A DNA stretch of 64,000 nt. It comes from an uncultured Rubripirellula sp. GTDB taxonomy: Bacteria > Planctomycetota > Planctomycetia > Pirellulales > Pirellulaceae. The stretch lies in NCBI GenBank assembly GCA_938075415.1, contig CALJHC010000016.1, positions 184,039-248,038 on the forward strand, written 5' to 3'. Below, piece by piece: positions 18,250 to 27,011 of this stretch. The notes under the pieces are model-generated. The model had not been told where the DNA came from. It ran no database searches and saw only the letters and a list, made by a program, of their open reading frames with translations. Position 1 is the stretch's first letter. Each line of letters starts with the position of its first letter. A program made the position numbers and the translations under genes.

Positions 18250-19281
18250 ATGGATTTGCAACCTAGTGGAGCGTTCCCGATGCGTAGTGGAGTAGTTGGT
18301 GTCGGTTTCATGAGCTGGATTCATTATTTGGCTTATCAAAGAAGCGATTCTGCCGAAATGGTGGGTTTTTGCAGTCGCGACCCCAAGAAGCGATCAGGTG
18401 ATTGGACCGGGATTCAGGGCAACTTTGGACCTCCCGGCGAGCAGATTGATATGTCAGGCATCGCGGCGTTTGATTCTTTGGATGAAATGCTGAAGGATGA
18501 TTCAATCGATCTGATTGATATCTGTTTACCACCGAGTCTGCATCCCGAGGCAATTCGGAAAAGCTTGGCCGCAGGTAAGCATGTTCTATGTGAAAAACCG
18601 TTGGCACTCGATGCTAACACGGCAGACCTTCTTGCAACGGAGGCCAAGCCAGGCCAATTAATGGTCGCCCACATCTTACCACTGATGCCAGAATTCAAGA
18701 TTTTAGTTGATGCAAAGAATGACCATCGATGGGGAGAGCCTGTAGCGGGGCGATTCAAAAGGACGATTGGTCCTCCTGATTGGATTCCCGATTTTTATGA
18801 TCGAACCCGTGTCGGTGGTCCCCTGATTGATTTGCACGTGCATGACGCGCATCTCATTCGTTTACTGTTTGGAATGCCAACCGGTGCCCATTCGGTCAGT
18901 CGGCGAAAAGATGGCGAGCCGATGTTCTATGAATCAATTTTTGAATTTGAGCAGGGTGAGATCGCTGTATCTGCTGGAGGTGGTGTCATTGACTCTCCAG
19001 CACGACCGTTTACCCACGGTTACGAAGTGAGCTTTGAAAAGGCAACAGTGCAGTTCGAGTTCGCCGGCTTCGCTGACGGTAGTAGCGAGGTCATTCCGGT
19101 AACCATTTTGCATTCAGATGGAACGGTGGAAAGACCCGAACTTGGTGATGGGGACCCAGTGCATGCGTTTCAACAAGAGATTGATGCAGTTGCACACAGC
19201 GTGAGTTCTGGAGAAGTGTCACCTATTCTTGACGCAAGAATCGCCGCTGATGCGCTTCGTATTTGTGAAATGCAAATGTGA
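18250..19281 (+). CDS. Gfo/Idh/MocA-family NAD(P)-dependent oxidoreductase
   Basis: This is a 343-residue protein from the ATG at 18250 (GGAG 9 bases upstream); an ATG at 18280, also with GGAG at good distance, would begin directly at the Rossmann strand and is equally possible. The nucleotide-binding motif G-V-V-G-V-G-F is followed by D-I-C-L-P-P-S-L-H-P and the family hallmark C-E-K-P-L-A with its catalytic Lys. The C-terminal domain has G-G-P-L-I-D-L-H-V-H-D, with the conserved Asp and His. Members oxidise or reduce sugars and inositols. There is no twin-arginine signal, so it acts in the cytoplasm. The substrate is unknown. Confidence 0.92.
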   Translation: MDLQPSGAFPMRSGVVGVGFMSWIHYLAYQRSDSAEMVGFCSRDPKKRSGDWTGIQGNFGPPGEQIDMSGIAAFDSLDEMLKDDSIDLIDICLPPSLHPEAIRKSLAAGKHVLCEKPLALDANTADLLATEAKPGQLMVAHILPLMPEFKILVDAKNDHRWGEPVAGRFKRTIGPPDWIPDFYDRTRVGGPLIDLHVHDAHLIRLLFGMPTGAHSVSRRKDGEPMFYESIFEFEQGEIAVSAGGGVIDSPARPFTHGYEVSFEKATVQFEFAGFADGSSEVIPVTILHSDGTVERPELGDGDPVHAFQQEIDAVAHSVSSGEVSPILDARIAADALRICEMQM

Positions 19282-19332
19282 GTGAGAGCAGATTTCTGCG
19301 GGCGGTCACCATTTGCCTTGAAAGGTGATAAG

Positions 19333-19351
19333 GCGTTCTTCAATGGAACGC
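19333..19351. terminator. Short hairpin between convergent genes
   Basis: GCGTTC at 19333-19338 and GAACGC at 19346-19351 form a perfect 6-bp stem with a 7-base loop, between the oxidoreductase stop and the stop of the AsmA/TamB-like gene. No T tract follows on either strand. Confidence 0.25.
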
Positions 19352-19385
19352 AAGCTTCTTCTGGTGCTCGCTGCGACATGCGGTT

Positions 19386-22300
19386 TTACTTTCCAAACAG
19401 CCTGTCGATCCCACGGCTCAATTGCTCTTCGAGATAGGACTCCGCATTTTGTTGCAATGCGTTGGTGCCAACTTGTGTGATAATCGAACCAAGTTGCGTG
19501 GAGTCGAGTTGTGGGCGATTGAGCGTGCCCCGAATGGGCAAGGTCAGTGTTTGGCCGGCCAGACGCTCCAGATCTCTTCCCAACCAACGAGCGTCCAATG
19601 GTATCATCGCGGTGAGGTTCAGGTTGCCAGCCAGATTGACTTGCCCACTGGTGATCACCATGGCGCGATCGATTTCGAAAAACAATCGCTCGTGAGACAC
19701 AAGTCCCTGGTGTAAAGAAAAATCAATGGTTTGCGCCGGCATGTTGACGAGGGTGCTCTGAGTCACTTTTGCTGGTTGAAACGATGATAGATCCCTGAAT
19801 GTTTTTACCTGATCGACACTCGCCAATAATTGATTCGCGATCGGGCCGGCCAAAAGTCGGACTTCACCTAGTTGCAGTCGTCCCCGTACCTGACTCCGAA
19901 TCAGGTCATTTGGATGGATGACTGCATCATCGATTTCAATGCCAAGGTTTCCATCAATTTCCGTCGCATCCGCAAGCAGAGGCGCGATGAACTGAAGCCA
20001 CTGTTCGGACATTCTTGGTGAGATTTTGATTCCTTCTGCGATCACGCCGGGGTTTAGTTGGATCCAGGTACCGCTGGAAGGAAAATAAGCGGTGCCAGCA
20101 ACTGCAATGGTTCCGTCACCAACGGCGATCTTGTCAGTATCAAACTTTGCTTGCCGTTCGTTAATTTCGAGTGGAATCGTCGCAGAGCCGAATTCAATAC
20201 CACCAAGTCCTCCAGATTCCCAGCCAATGCCTGTGTCGATTTCTAACTCAATACCCTGTTCCGGTGAATGACTTGCCTCTAATTGGATTTCATTTTCATG
20301 CAATCCTGCCAAGTCGAGATCAAAGTCAAAGTGGTTTTTGATTTGAGTCGCCAGTTTGTCCATCTTCCAGTTCGTCGTTCCCTCAAGAACTAGCTCAGTT
20401 TCAGACGGGTTCTCATTGATCACACCCTTCACATTCGCCGTCAGCCAGCTTGTTGAAAGCTGCAGGCGATCCACTTGCAAGCAGTTTGAGGTACGGTGCT
20501 GTGCTACTCCGAGAAATCGTATTTCCGGTTCCACCCAGACCATGCTTTGATTTGAGAACGAGTTTGCCGGTAACGGACCGACGAGGTCGGAATTCAATGT
20601 GTTTGTTTCGAAACTCCTTGCTGCAAAATCTTTAATCGAAACATCGACTTCGTATTGCGCGCGTCCGTTGAGTTGCTTGCCGATTAACGTTCCTTCGACG
20701 TTTCCCAAAATGGCTGAAAAAGAGGTCAGTTCAGTTTTCAGTTCTTGTTTTCCCTTGATTTCTTGCCCCGGGGCCGAAGCGGATTCCTTGTCATTCCCAA
20801 CAAGAGTGTGGCTTTCTATCAGTCGATCAAGAATGGTTCTCCATTGAATCTGGTATTCGCTATTTCCTTTTTGATGTTGACCGTTTGCGCGAAGAGAGAA
20901 ACTGTTGCTGGAAAGAGTGAGGTCATCCAAGACCCAATGAATCTGATTTTTCAGGCACTTGCCCGCTAACTGCACTTGTATCCTTGGCTGTCGAATTAGG
21001 TGGTCTTTATGGAGAATCGAAAAATCAGCCGCCTCAAGGAAAAAATCTGACACAATCATTTGTGCAGAGGACCAGTCTGTCTCACATCGTAGTTGATACT
21101 GCCCACCGATTTTTGGGGTCGAGTGTTTGCTCAAATACGCCTCGGGAATATATTTATTCCACGATGATAAATTGCCAGTACTGACCCACCGCATTGAGAG
21201 GTGTTGATCCTTGTTAGAAGACTGCGTGGGCTGCACCAGCTCGCCACTGATCGAGAACTGATCGCTGAGGACTTCAAGGTCAAGACTGTCCAATTGCTGA
21301 ATCTCATTTCCATTCCATTGGCCCGTAACTTGAATGCTTCCTTTTATTTTCTCTTCATTAATTTCTAGGATCGATGGAAGAGTGACTGCGAGGTGATCTG
21401 CCTCAACGATGCCTCGTAGCGTCCACTCCCGCTCTTGAGTGGCTTGCCATTCAATGGAACCTTGTGCGACTCCACCGAGTACGCAGTTTGGTAACTCAAC
21501 GATCGCATTTAGGGAAGACATCAGTTGCCCGAAATCCAGTTTGACCTCAGCGCTCCCGCTGTGAAGATCTCCTTGGCCAATTGCAGTACCAAAACTCGTT
21601 TCAAGTTGAAGCTTGTCCGCGCGAAGGGCATCTTGGGATCCTATCAGCGTAGCGATCAACTGATTGGGTGCGATGCTGATTAGTTCGTCGTTTGAACGGG
21701 CCAAGATCTCGCTAACGTTTACGGTTAATTCACTCTCTGTTCGATTCTCACTTTTTGTGGTGTCCAGAGTGGCAAAAATTTGACCTTGCGTAAGATCAAT
21801 TTCCTCTCGAAATGGAATCGCTTTTGGTAGTGAAGTGCGGAGTTTTGCGAGGTCAAGATGAAGATCAACATGACCATCTAACTGGTTAAGCCACTGTGAT
21901 GGGTTCGAGCTGAGTGTGATGAATGAGAATGATCGGGTGAAAGAGCCGTTAGCACTGGCATTTCCAAAGTCAGTCGACAGATTTAAGTTTTGACTGGTGA
22001 TTCGCTGTTCATCAATTTGGACCTCGCCGTTTAGTGTTGCCAGTTGAGTATTCCAAATTGTTTCCTTACCAAGTTTCGCGCTGATTTGGCGCGTCTCGAG
22101 TTGGTCGAAATTAACTCTGATCTGGTCAAGACGATCACATGCAATGGAGATTCCGCCAGTTGCATCACCGGTTAAGGTGGTCGCAAATTGGTCCGTTTGC
22201 GCAAGATAGCGTTTGGCGCCGAGGGTACCCACAGAAAGAGGAAGGGAGTCACAGTTGAGAACAAGCAACCAACGATCAATCGTAGCATTTTCCGTTTTCA

Positions 22301-22991
22301 ATCGATCCTCGGTATCGAAACGATAGTCGCAGGTTCCTTGCAGTGAACCGTTTCGTTGATTGGGGTCAGTGAGGACACCGGAAAATTCGGTTTCGATGGA
22401 AAGAGCCGAAACGCAAATTTCCACATTTGCTTGTTGCAGAGACCATGTCGCATTGGATGCCGCATCAGTCACTTCAGCATTCAGATTCTCCAAGTGAATC
22501 ACGTAGTGAAAATCAGTGGTCGAATGCTCCGATGATTTAGCGTTAAGCCATTCTTCCTCAAGGTTAAAACGCGTGCCTTTGAATTGTGTTTGGAGGTCAG
22601 TGTCTCGAATGTAGAGATGACTTGGTTCGTCCGAATCTTTCAGTAACCAACCAATGATGGAAAGGTCAGTGGTGATTTTGGCAATGTTGATTTGACTTCC
22701 AGAGTTGCCCGAAAGCCTGAGGTTATTGACTTCAAATGGTGTCACCCAGCCGACGCGAAAAGAGTGAATCTCGGACGTCATGGATTCGTTGGAGACCAAA
22801 CGGTTGAACAGCGAAATACCAATTGATGTGTGGCTGAGAAGGCTAGGTGCAGCGACCACCAGCGCGATCACACTGGCGATCGCCGCGAAAGGCAAGTAGC
22901 GTTTGCGACGCGCTTGGCGGTCGCGATGGGGCTGGTTCTGCAAGTCCGGCTCGACTTGATCCTCAATGGAACCTTCCATCGTTTCATCCAT
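19386..22991 (-). CDS. AsmA/TamB-like large envelope protein
   Basis: From the ATG at 22991 the product has 1,201 residues. A charged cytoplasmic head of about 35 residues (R-D-R-Q-A-R-R-K-R) precedes one membrane helix at about 35-58, and the rest is repetitive beta-rich sequence without Cys clusters. This one-helix, long beta-repeat plan, ending with N-L-T-A-M-I-P-L and G-T-L-N-R-P-Q-L-D, resembles the AsmA/TamB family. Those proteins bridge inner and outer membranes and are implicated in lipid or outer-membrane protein traffic. The C-terminal repeat P-L-x-G-T-x-x-x-P typical of AsmA-like domains is visible. The role here is inference. Confidence 0.78.
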   Translation of the reverse strand: MDETMEGSIEDQVEPDLQNQPHRDRQARRKRYLPFAAIASVIALVVAAPSLLSHTSIGISLFNRLVSNESMTSEIHSFRVGWVTPFEVNNLRLSGNSGSQINIAKITTDLSIIGWLLKDSDEPSHLYIRDTDLQTQFKGTRFNLEEEWLNAKSSEHSTTDFHYVIHLENLNAEVTDAASNATWSLQQANVEICVSALSIETEFSGVLTDPNQRNGSLQGTCDYRFDTEDRLKTENATIDRWLLVLNCDSLPLSVGTLGAKRYLAQTDQFATTLTGDATGGISIACDRLDQIRVNFDQLETRQISAKLGKETIWNTQLATLNGEVQIDEQRITSQNLNLSTDFGNASANGSFTRSFSFITLSSNPSQWLNQLDGHVDLHLDLAKLRTSLPKAIPFREEIDLTQGQIFATLDTTKSENRTESELTVNVSEILARSNDELISIAPNQLIATLIGSQDALRADKLQLETSFGTAIGQGDLHSGSAEVKLDFGQLMSSLNAIVELPNCVLGGVAQGSIEWQATQEREWTLRGIVEADHLAVTLPSILEINEEKIKGSIQVTGQWNGNEIQQLDSLDLEVLSDQFSISGELVQPTQSSNKDQHLSMRWVSTGNLSSWNKYIPEAYLSKHSTPKIGGQYQLRCETDWSSAQMIVSDFFLEAADFSILHKDHLIRQPRIQVQLAGKCLKNQIHWVLDDLTLSSNSFSLRANGQHQKGNSEYQIQWRTILDRLIESHTLVGNDKESASAPGQEIKGKQELKTELTSFSAILGNVEGTLIGKQLNGRAQYEVDVSIKDFAARSFETNTLNSDLVGPLPANSFSNQSMVWVEPEIRFLGVAQHRTSNCLQVDRLQLSTSWLTANVKGVINENPSETELVLEGTTNWKMDKLATQIKNHFDFDLDLAGLHENEIQLEASHSPEQGIELEIDTGIGWESGGLGGIEFGSATIPLEINERQAKFDTDKIAVGDGTIAVAGTAYFPSSGTWIQLNPGVIAEGIKISPRMSEQWLQFIAPLLADATEIDGNLGIEIDDAVIHPNDLIRSQVRGRLQLGEVRLLAGPIANQLLASVDQVKTFRDLSSFQPAKVTQSTLVNMPAQTIDFSLHQGLVSHERLFFEIDRAMVITSGQVNLAGNLNLTAMIPLDARWLGRDLERLAGQTLTLPIRGTLNRPQLDSTQLGSIITQVGTNALQQNAESYLEEQLSRGIDRLFGK

Positions 22992-23036
22992 GATGATCAG
23001 GTGGGTATAATTTCTTTGATACACAGCAGTCTAGCC

Positions 23037-23255
23037 ATGCGGGGAGATTGGGCGCAAGACGAGTTTTATCGCTGTTCGTGTTGCCAACAGTTTGCCTTTT
23101 GGCGGATTCAACAAGCGAGATGTCACTGCAGTTGTTCAGCTAGCAATCCGCTCCTGCTTTTTACCGATGAAGGAATAACCGCCAAGATTTGCGGTGGTGA
23201 CCCTCAACGCTTGTTTGTTGGGCGAAGAGGAACCGCTTTTAGGAAAAAAAATTGA
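23037..23255 (+). CDS. Possible small Cys/His-rich protein (low confidence)
   Basis: A 72-codon frame starts with ATG at 23037, 45 bases from the divergent AsmA/TamB-like start. The product has clustered Cys and His (C-S-C-C near residue 14, then C-H-C-S-C near residue 35, and a later C-G-G), like a small metal-binding domain. The remainder (L-L-L-F-T-D-E-G) looks protein-like. There is no good ribosome-binding site. It may be a real, quickly diverging gene or a chance frame. Confidence 0.3.
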   Translation: MRGDWAQDEFYRCSCCQQFAFWRIQQARCHCSCSASNPLLLFTDEGITAKICGGDPQRLFVGRRGTAFRKKN

Positions 23256-23470
23256 GGGCAAATAAGCACCCTTATCAGCGCCTTGAGGGCATGGATTGGC
23301 TTTTTTTTTGATTTAAGAGGCGAATTCCGCTCTATCGAGGGGTTAGGCTGCGGCGCTTTGAGGAATTGACAACCTAGGGGCGGCCCGGCAACTCTGGTCA
23401 GCCGTTTAACGAGCGTGTGTGGTTCAGGCCGCGCACTGCTACCCTTCATGACCCGTTGAGAATCAAGTGC

Positions 23471-24202
23471 ATGGCGACCTCATCGCTCGAGGCGATTCGC
23501 TCGGCATCTCCGGCAATTCTGCCCAGTTTGTTGCGCTGCGACTTTGGCGATCTGAAGGGCGAGCTGGAGAAGCTTTCGTTAGCCGGAACCAAGGCCTTGC
23601 ATCTTGATGTGATGGACGGTCAATTTGTGCCAAATTTGACATACGGAATGCCGATTGTCGAAGGCTTGCGTCGTCACACCGACTTACCTCTCGACGTTCA
23701 TCTGATGATCAGCGACCCCCTCGCTTACGCAAAGCCAATGGTGGACGCTGGAGCCGACCTGCTGACCTTTCACATCGAGTCGGTGCAGCCTGGCGAGGCG
23801 ATTGAGGTGATCGAGGCAATGAAAGAGTTGGGAGTCGGCGTGGGTATCGCGTTGAACCCGGAGACTCCGATTGCAACGATCTCGGAGTGTCTTCCACTTG
23901 TGGATCTGGCTTTGGTGATGAGTGTCGAGGCTGGCTTTGGGGGTCAGAGTTTTAACACCTCAGCACTTGAAAAGCTGCGAGTGCTGCGTCAAGCGTATCC
24001 TGAGCTTCTGCTTCAGATTGATGGCGGAATTGATGCTGAAACCATCGGTGACGCCCGAGCGGCGGGTTGTGACCTGTTCGTTGTTGGGTCTGCGATCTTC
24101 AAGCAGGCCGATTATTGCGAGGCTTTTGATCAGTTGCGCAGTTCCATTCAGAAAGTGGATCATTCACAGGACCAAGGGGATCTCGGGGGACGTCAAGTCT
24201 GA
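23471..24202 (+). CDS. rpe: Ribulose-phosphate 3-epimerase
   Basis: The 243-residue product from the ATG at 23471 matches Rpe. The start I-L-P-S-L-L-R-C-D-F, the metal-binding L-H-L-D-V-M-D-G-Q-F-V-P-N, V-H-L-M-I, V-M-S-V-E-A-G-F-G-G-Q-S-F and I-D-G-G-I-D are all present, with V-V-G-S-A-I-F near the C-terminus. The enzyme interconverts ribulose-5-phosphate and xylulose-5-phosphate in the pentose phosphate pathway. Active-site Asp and His residues appear intact. The last base of its stop is the first base of the next gene's ATG, so the two are translated together. Confidence 0.96.
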   Translation: MATSSLEAIRSASPAILPSLLRCDFGDLKGELEKLSLAGTKALHLDVMDGQFVPNLTYGMPIVEGLRRHTDLPLDVHLMISDPLAYAKPMVDAGADLLTFHIESVQPGEAIEVIEAMKELGVGVGIALNPETPIATISECLPLVDLALVMSVEAGFGGQSFNTSALEKLRVLRQAYPELLLQIDGGIDAETIGDARAAGCDLFVVGSAIFKQADYCEAFDQLRSSIQKVDHSQDQGDLGGRQV

Positions 24203-24792
24203 TGATTTCAAGATCCAATCACGACGGCGACATTCTATTGATTCGCCCAGGTGCAACTGAATTTGATGAGCAGGGGCGCATGAAAGGCTCTTTGGATATG
24301 CCAATGAGCGATAATGGTCGCAAGCAAGCAAGTTGCTCGGCGGAGCAACTTGAGAAATTTGATATCCGCACGATTTACACGGCTCCATGTGAATCCGCAA
24401 AAGAAACCGCCGAATGTCTCGCGCTCGGTCGTGCGGATGTTCGAATTCGCGTCATCGATGCGTTCCGAAATGTTGACCACGGCCTTTGGCATGGAAAACT
24501 GATTGCAGAGGTGCAAAAGAACTTACCGAGAGTTTATCGGCAGGGACAAGATTCGCCGGCCGATATTTGTCCACCCGGTGGAGAGTCCATTCGTGACGCG
24601 AAGGGACGCGTTACGAAGGCTGTAAAAAAAATCTTGCGTAAAACCAATGATGATTGCATTGCGATCGTGATTCCCGAACCACTTGCCTCTGTCGTTCACA
24701 GCTTGCTCAATGGTGAGGAAGTGATCGATTTCTGGAATGCTGAAACGGATTCGGGTCGCTGGGAGTTGATCGAATCGGTCGCTCAGGTCTGA
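24202..24792 (+). CDS. Histidine-phosphatase-superfamily protein lacking the catalytic histidines
   Basis: The 196-residue protein has the phosphoglycerate-mutase-like fold but not its active site. The family motif R-H-G-x-T reads R15-P-G-A-T, so the phosphorylated His is Pro. The second catalytic His, in a V-S-H-G-G context, aligns with V-I-P-E-P, and the S-P-L-x-R-A Arg position reads A-P-C-E-S-A. Other landmarks remain (M-S-D-N-G-R-K-Q-A, G-L-W-H-G, P-G-G-E-S). It is therefore probably a pseudo-enzyme with a binding or regulatory role. It overlaps the rpe stop by one base, suggesting a link with sugar-phosphate metabolism. Confidence 0.85.
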   Translation: MISRSNHDGDILLIRPGATEFDEQGRMKGSLDMPMSDNGRKQASCSAEQLEKFDIRTIYTAPCESAKETAECLALGRADVRIRVIDAFRNVDHGLWHGKLIAEVQKNLPRVYRQGQDSPADICPPGGESIRDAKGRVTKAVKKILRKTNDDCIAIVIPEPLASVVHSLLNGEEVIDFWNAETDSGRWELIESVAQV

Positions 24793-25293
24793 GGGGGGAA
24801 CGGTTGCAGAGCGAATGATTCGGTTTCGCGTTGCATCTCCGCTGCAGTCCTTAGTACGCCCTTCCCCTTGAGTTGGACAGGAAGGATCTCGCCATGGATG
24901 GTTGCAAAGTTTTCTAGTTCCGTCGGTTTGACTCGCTGCTTTGGGGCCTCTCTCCCATCAAATCTTCGCTTCAGCTTGCCTCCGGCACTGCTGTACGCCC
25001 GCAACTGCTCACTGGGTCATTCTCGCTATGAGATAATGCGACCACCTGTAAGAGGGGTTTGTTCGCCTGTGTGTACCCCTCTTGGGTTGGAAGGTAAGGG
25101 TCATGCCTTCAACAATGGGTACCGATCAAGAATCGTTCGGGCTTTCTGTGTCGAGATTCACTCGAATACAATGAATGGCGACATACAATTAAGTGAGTAC
25201 GTCTAAGATCTGCTGGCGTTTCAAGTTTGCAGACTACAACCGAACCGTCCCCTCTCTCTTCCTGCATCACCTTTGGCCAAGGAATCCCTCGTC
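24793..25293. other. Long leader region of the PSCyt2/DUF1501/sigma operon
   Basis: About 500 bases without a credible gene lie upstream of the operon that begins at 25294. It holds one clear inverted repeat at 25050-25083, listed separately. AAGGAA just upstream of 25294 is a plausible ribosome-binding site. No promoter matching a known consensus was recognised. Confidence 0.45.
25050..25083. repeat. 9-bp perfect inverted repeat in the operon leader
   Basis: AAGAGGGGT at 25050-25058 and ACCCCTCTT at 25075-25083 are exact reverse complements with a 16-base spacer. It lies about 210 bases upstream of the PSCyt2/PSD1 gene. It could be an operator or an RNA hairpin in the leader. No T tract follows, so it is not an obvious terminator. 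Confidence 0.55.
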
Positions 25294-26937
25294 ATGAGCC
25301 GGTTTTCTCTCATCGCCCTCGTCGCTTTGTTTCCGCTTGCTGCGTCCGCTGTTGATTCCAGCACGCCGACTCAGGTTTCGATGATCAATTCGATGATCGA
25401 GCAGGGGTGGGAAGATTTTGAAATCAAGCCTGCTCCCGTCGTAGCGGATGAGCAATGGTGCCGACGAGCCTTCCTCGACATCATTGGTCGGATTCCAACA
25501 GGTGAAGAGCTTGAAGAATTCATGGAGGGATCACGACATGAGCGTCGCAGCGACCTGGTGGAGCGTTTATTGCATGATGATCGATACACCGAAGAGTACG
25601 CTGGCCACTGGGCGACAACTTGGTCCAACATTTTAATCGGTCGAAGTGGCGGCAATGACCGTCGTTCAATGATTTCCAAAGATGGAATGCAAAAGTATTT
25701 GCGTGACTCCTTCGCTCGCAACAAACCCTATGACACCTTGGTACGCGAGTTAGTATCGGCAACAGGTTCAACCAAGCCCGGGACAGAGAATTTCAACGGC
25801 GCCGTGAATTTCTTGGTGGATAAAGTCAACATGGACAAAGGAGTTCTGGCGACCAGCAGCACATCAAGAATTTTTCTCGGTCAGCAAGTTCAGTGCACTC
25901 AGTGTCACAATCATCCTTTCAATCAGTGGAAGCAACAAATGTTTTGGGAGTTCAACTCCTTCTTCCGCCAATCACGATCTTTGCGAAGATTCGTGGACGG
26001 AACACGAGACATTGACCACGCTGAGTTAATCGATGAGGACTTCGCTGGCGAGGCGAATCAGGCTGAGGATGCATTGATTTTTTATGAGCTTCGAAACGGT
26101 TTGACCAAAGTTGCTTATCCAGTTTTCACTGACGGCACAGAAATTCCTAAGAGTGGATTCGTCAGTGATGTGAATCGACGCAACGAGCTCGCTCAGTTAA
26201 TGCTTGATAGCGAGTACCTGGATAAGATGATCGTGAATCGAATGTGGTCATTGTTCTTAGGGTTCGGATTCACCAAACCGGTTGATGATCTTGGTCCACA
26301 CAACCCGGCTTCACACCCAGCCTTGCTGGAGGAGTTGGCGAAGGCATTCCGATCGAGCAGCTATGATTTGAAGCAGTTGATCACTTGGATCACTCTGAGC
26401 CGACCCTACAGTTTATCGCCCGTGTTGGGCAGCAATAACGAGATTGATGACCCATCAATTGGTGAGATGCCGAAGTTTTCCAGATTCTACCTGCGACAGA
26501 TGAGTGCTGAGCAACTATACCAGTCAATGTTGACCGCCACTGATGCAGCTTCGAGTGGATCCTATGAGCAGCAGGAGCAAGAGCGTCGTCGGTGGCTCGG
26601 TCAATTTGTCGTGGCATTCGGTACCGACGAGGGTGATGAAGCGACCACCTTTAATGGTTCGATCCCGCAGGCCTTGATGCTTTTCAATGGTGATCTAACG
26701 AAAAAGGCCATCTCCACTGGAAGGGGAAGTTACATCGCTCGTTTATCGAGTGGCGGCAAGAATCCAGTGGATCGCCTGAATTACCTATTCATGAATGGCC
26801 TTGCACGACGACCAACCGTTAACGAGAAAAAAGTTGCCGCGGCGCTGCTTCGGTCGCGAGAGGGCGATGAAAAAGAAATGCTGCAGGATATGTGGTGGGC
26901 AATTTTGAACAGCAATGAATTCATCATGCAGCATTAA
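25294..26937 (+). CDS. DUF1549/DUF1553 (PSCyt2-PSD1) exported protein
   Basis: From the ATG at 25294 (AAGGAA upstream) this is 547 residues with a signal peptide of about 20 residues ending A-S-A-V-D. The DUF1549 part has W-C-R-R-A-F-L-D-I-I-G-R-I-P-T-G-E-E-L and the haem-like motif C201-T-Q-C-H205-N-H-P. The DUF1553 part has N-R-R-N-E-L-A-Q-L, V-N-R-M-W-S-L-F-L-G and N-G-L-A-R-R-P-T near the end. These planctomycete-typical proteins are predicted to be exported c-type-cytochrome-like proteins of unknown substrate. It is shorter than many PSCyt-PSD proteins. It is followed by a DUF1501 gene, the usual partner. Confidence 0.95.
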   Translation: MSRFSLIALVALFPLAASAVDSSTPTQVSMINSMIEQGWEDFEIKPAPVVADEQWCRRAFLDIIGRIPTGEELEEFMEGSRHERRSDLVERLLHDDRYTEEYAGHWATTWSNILIGRSGGNDRRSMISKDGMQKYLRDSFARNKPYDTLVRELVSATGSTKPGTENFNGAVNFLVDKVNMDKGVLATSSTSRIFLGQQVQCTQCHNHPFNQWKQQMFWEFNSFFRQSRSLRRFVDGTRDIDHAELIDEDFAGEANQAEDALIFYELRNGLTKVAYPVFTDGTEIPKSGFVSDVNRRNELAQLMLDSEYLDKMIVNRMWSLFLGFGFTKPVDDLGPHNPASHPALLEELAKAFRSSSYDLKQLITWITLSRPYSLSPVLGSNNEIDDPSIGEMPKFSRFYLRQMSAEQLYQSMLTATDAASSGSYEQQEQERRRWLGQFVVAFGTDEGDEATTFNGSIPQALMLFNGDLTKKAISTGRGSYIARLSSGGKNPVDRLNYLFMNGLARRPTVNEKKVAAALLRSREGDEKEMLQDMWWAILNSNEFIMQH

Positions 26938-27011
26938 CGGCTAACAATTCAGAGACGATTCTTCAAAACAATACATCGATAGTTAAGCAACCCTCATTGG
27001 AAGGTTTAGAG

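Noticed and set aside
22830..23036. Upstream extension of the small Cys-rich frame
   Set aside because: It overlaps the start of the AsmA/TamB-like gene on the other strand, so only the part from the ATG at 23037 is kept, at low confidence.
23256..23310. Nine-base T run (23301-23309) after the small Cys-rich frame, as an intrinsic terminator
   Set aside because: No convincing GC-rich stem ends next to the T run; the nearest pairing is too short and about ten bases away.
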